From Theobroma cacao (Eukaryota; Streptophyta; Magnoliopsida; Malvales; Malvaceae), in the NCBI RefSeq assembly GCF_000208745.1, contig NC_030850.1, forward strand, positions 8,146,151 through 8,210,150: a DNA stretch of 64,000 bases, given 5' to 3'. Of this stretch, positions 60,801 through 64,000 are shown in pieces. The notes under the pieces are model-generated. The model searched no databases. It saw only the letters and a program-made list of their open reading frames with translations, and was not told where the DNA came from. How positions within the stretch are numbered: the first letter of the stretch is position 1; each line of letters begins with the position of its first letter. A program made the translations under genes and the position numbers.

Positions 60801-63800
60801 CAATGCACCAATTTTGAAGTCACTTAAGCAACAATCTAAAGATGTGCAAAATGAATTCAATATGAGACTTACACATGTAAAATCCATATAAAATTTTTTG
60901 TTCATCTAATATGTTTTATCTGATTTTGATGGAAATTTCTTAATTTTGTGTTTTCCTTTTTTGATTTATAAGATTATAACTCAGTTCAAGGAGCAAGGAT
61001 TGAATACTGAATTGTACTATAAAAATCGGGAAATGGGTGAAACTTTCAGCATTGTACCTACAAGTGCAATCACGTTAGTCATGGATACACTACAAGTTCC
61101 AAATCTACTTGGTAATTGTATTTTGGCCATTGGCGTAATGTTTTGCAGTTGTTGATGTTGCAGTGGAGAAGGCATCCCAGATTTGTTATTATTACTGGTC
61201 CAATGGGCACAGAAAACAATGGTTGAAAAACTTACATTCAATGATGAAGTGCAGGTGTGTTTTTCTTATTCCTTTCTATTTTAAATGGTTGACCATTTCA
61301 CTATTGTGCGATATGTGACGTTTTGTAAATTGAACTTTGTGCTAGTGTACCGTCTTGGAGGTGAAGGTTATTGAAGGCCTTGGGACAACTATTGATGTTG
61401 TGTTGGTTAATGGTAATCTTCATGAAGGAGATCAAATCGTTGTTTGTGGCTTGCAGGCAAGCACTTTAAGCTTCTCCTTTAGCTGAAGATTTGATGAGAT
61501 TGCTTGATGCTAAATTTCTCAAATACTATTTCCTATGTCAGGGGCCTATTGTTACCACTGTAAGAGCATTATTGACACCCCACCCAATGAAGGAACTCCG
61601 AGTGAAGGTATGGTTTTCTGGTTGCGCATTTCTAACGTCTTTTTAAATTCTGTGGTGGAAAAGCAGGCTATAGTGGCAGCTAATTAATGTTTAAAGATGT
61701 GATAATTACTTCTTATGTTGGAATCATTATGTGTTGCTATTTAATGATGTTAATATAAGTTATACACATGATTTGAAGCTGTTGCAATAAAGAGTAAATG
61801 TCTTTTGGTTTCTCTGAATATGCATGTTTTACCACTGAATATTACCATACAACTAGGAGACAAGCTTCATAGGACATTGTAATTTGTTAGTGCATTGACT
61901 CATTAATATGCTGAGATAAGTTTTACATTATTTAAATTTTTATCTTTTGTGGATAAATGTTGGAGCAAGTCAGGAATCTTTGGATTTTTCCTGTTAATGT
62001 GGCCCAAATTGTTAACAGAATGTTTAGGAGAGATGGGGACATTGGGTTCTCGACAAAGTTGAATAAGGGGTAGAAGAGGGGGGTGGGGTGAGATAAAGCA
62101 GAAATCATCTTTTTGAGCAGTTTATCAGTCTATGTTGGAATTGAGGACTTCTGAAGGAGGTTTAAAAGCTCCTCAGGGACCTCAAAGGATGGATAAAGCA
62201 GAAAACATCTTTTTGAGCAGTTTATCAGTCTATGTTGGAATTCACGACTTTTAAAGGAGGTTTAAAAGCTCCTCAGGGACCTCAAAGGATAGGTTAGTGT
62301 TGTCAAAAGCTCAAGGGGCACTTTAGGTGCTAATACCTTTACATCCCCTAGGTGCATGCCACTAAAAAAGTGTTTGTGTCAGTGAAATATGGCAATTCTA
62401 AAGAATAGTTTGTTAATAGATTTTAAAGAGTTTGCTTCATCATGTTGCCTGATATGTTTAAGATCAAGCATTATTATTATAATTAATAGAGTCATCAACA
62501 CACCATAACTCAATGTTTTCTTTACTCTCATTTTTCGACAGAAAGTTAGTTACGCGTGGAGCATGTTACCCATTTTTTTCTTTAAAATTCTTCGAAAGCA
62601 AGTTGGTATTTGTCCATTTTGTCCAGTAAATATAGCAAATTAACGGTAGAGGAACTGAAATGCTTTTTGCCTTGAAAAAATTATGTGCAAAAGCAAAAAC
62701 TTGATCAATAGTGCCTTGCCCAAGGGTTGTGAGGTGGTTTGGTTGAGTTGTGTTGTCCCTTATTGCCAAGGTGCATTTTGAGAACAATGGGTCAATGTGC
62801 ATTCATGTTTGTGAAAGTAATATGGGAGTCTCCTTTTAGGGATAAGGGTGTGACTGGAAGCAAACGGGGGGGGGGGAAGGGGGGGAAGTAGGATGTATAA
62901 GAATGAATTATGGACTGAGACATTGAATAAGGTGTTGTAGGAGGATTTGAGACTAGAGTCTTTAGTTTCTAGAGAGAAAAAAACAGTCTGGGAAAGTTTT
63001 GGAGCAAATGAAAGATCAATTGGTGAAATGAGGCAATGGTCTTTGACATCTGATACAGGTGGCATTTGATCGAAACAAATGGTTGTAGCTGTTGAAGGAG
63101 TATGGTTATCTTAAGTCTGTATGTTGGTTAGACATTCTTCATAATGGTTGACGTAGCGAGTTAGTGTGGAAACAAAGGCTAACACCTGACTAAACCTTTA
63201 AGGTTAATAACCAAGTTTCAAATATTGAAACTTAAACTCAAGTTTGAGAGAAGAACTCAGTAATGTTATTCAATGATCCTAAAAGCTAAGCATAAGGGTT
63301 CTATTTATAGCATTATAGGTCCAAATCCTAATAAAACTCTACTTCTGGTTGTCTAGTACAACTAGAGTAGTTAACAAGAGATTTAAGTAAAATAAATGTT
63401 CTATTTCTAATTAAAACATCACTATCCCAAAGTCCTAATACAAATAAATTAAATAAATGAGAAATTCTATTATATCTATAATTTCTATGTAGACTCCTAA
63501 CTAACAAGGAAAATATTAAAATTATGAACATGCCCATTTATGACTTTGGGCTTTTCAGTTTTGGCTTTAGACGCTTAGTCTGCTCCAAGAAATTATCTGC
63601 TAGACGTTCTATGTCAATGGCAGAGGAGACTTTGCTAATGGCTTCCATCCTAACCTGCTTAGCTGAATTTCTTGCAGTATTCTGATCTTGAATTGGCCTT
63701 ATCTCTTTATCTCTTACCATATATCAAAGAACTATTTGTATTTGATCATTTTCTTTTTCTAAATGGCTTTAATGGAGAAAATTGGAATGATTTTAATTCC

Positions 63801-64000
63801 ATTGACCTTTAGTGTGCTATCACATTATAGCTTTCATTTTTGAGAACCACCTCTGACCCTCCCCATAAGATGGATGCTATGTATGCTGCATTTTGTTGGC
63901 CACTTATCTGTAAACTAGTGCAGCATAATGGCTTTTTTGTTTTTGGATAATTGCAGGGAACATACATGCAGCACAAGGAGATCAAGGCAGCAATGGGTAT
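57812..64000 (+). CDS. Translation initiation factor eIF5B, copy B (3' end outside the window)
   Basis: Exons: 57812-60002, 60096-60670, 60769-60876, 60973-61073, 61164-61254, 61346-61456, 61542-61607, and 63957 to the edge. These give about 1095 residues, closely matching copy A. The first exon is 18 bases shorter than in A through in-frame changes in the acidic/lysine modules. The G domain is intact ([29 protein letters not shown], and NKVD across the 60670/60769 junction), with no stop or frameshift in the visible part. Like copy A, its first AUG lies in [13 protein letters not shown], so the usual N-terminus is absent. The intron after 61456 begins GC, and the next intron (61608-63956) has grown to 2.35 kb. 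The gene looks functional as far as it can be seen. Confidence 0.93.
62091..62290 (+). repeat. 100-bp tandem duplication in an eIF5B copy B intron
   Basis: Units 62091-62190 and 62191-62290 each run from (A/G)GATAAAGCAGAAA to CTCAGGGACCTCAAAGGAT with only a handful of mismatches. Copy A has a single, more diverged counterpart. Confidence 0.9.
63147..63733 (+). mobile_element. ~590-bp segment in copy B intron absent from copy A
   Basis: Copy A runs almost directly from GACATTCTTCATCATGG to TTGTATTTGATGATTTT. Copy B has about 590 extra bases between the matching points. The segment holds a minus-strand frame of 60 codons (63538-63720) with no recognised motif. A short GAGGAGACTTTG..AATGGCTTC block inside it also occurs in copy A, so copy A may have lost the segment rather than copy B gained it. 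No target duplication was found. Confidence 0.5.

Larger units (their letters stand above)
57378..64000 (+). repeat. Inverted duplication, arm B (second eIF5B unit)
   Basis: The mirror image of arm A, starting at a CATGAAACCCTAAGCAGAGG block and continuing through leader, exons and introns to the window end. Exons 2-7 have exactly the same lengths as in arm A (575, 108, 101, 91, 111 and 66 bases). Differences are concentrated in the long intron after exon 7. Confidence 0.9.

Noticed and set aside
63538..63720. 60-codon minus-strand ORF in the copy B intron
   Set aside because: Reads like a charged helix but no family was recognised; it is probably part of the segment missing from copy A.
1..64000. 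CRISPR arrays, biosynthetic clusters or defence systems
   Set aside because: The window is a plant nuclear region; repeats present are transposons, minisatellites and microsatellites, and neighbouring genes share no pathway.

Overview
This is nuclear DNA of a flowering plant, most likely a woody eudicot (a rosid is my guess; the species is not identifiable by eye). The signs are AT-rich intergenic DNA, many short exons with GT-AG introns, plant-only gene families (SAUR, ZFWD, plant class II DAHP synthase, CBS-PB1) and decayed plant transposons. Exon joins were worked out by hand from splice sites, phase continuity and remembered family sequences; no alignment was run.

Layout. 550-2804 (+): the 3' exons of a CBS/PB1-domain protein with a C-terminal membrane anchor. 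5200-8541 (+): a 762-aa basic, His-rich protein resembling KOKOPELLI. 9385-11806 (+): an ARGLU1-like RS/coiled-coil splicing-type protein. 11807-17790: gene-poor, with an LTR-like remnant. 17893-18201 (+): an intronless SAUR gene. 21243-30589 (-): a plastid-type protein with two START-like domains, ten coding exons. 31512-40012 (-): a complete eIF5B gene, twelve coding exons. 41131-43361 (-): a DAHP synthase pseudogene. 44963-47688 (-): a CCCH/WD40 protein of the ZFWD family. 48900-57380: a transposon-rich stretch with a Helitron that has matching termini, a minisatellite and a long-inverted-repeat element. 57812-64000 (+): a second eIF5B gene that runs off the right edge.

The most striking structure is a head-to-head inverted duplication. 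Two eIF5B genes of similar exon structure point away from each other across about 17 kb. They share exons, introns and about 100 bp of leader/promoter, and even short introns remain nearly identical. Both copies share an unusual GC-AG intron, and both seem to have lost the family's usual N-terminus, since the first AUG of each inferred mRNA lies inside an acidic/lysine repeat module. I found no operon-like or clustered pathway logic; the genes are ordinary, independently regulated plant genes. No rRNA, tRNA, CRISPR or clear microRNA gene was seen.
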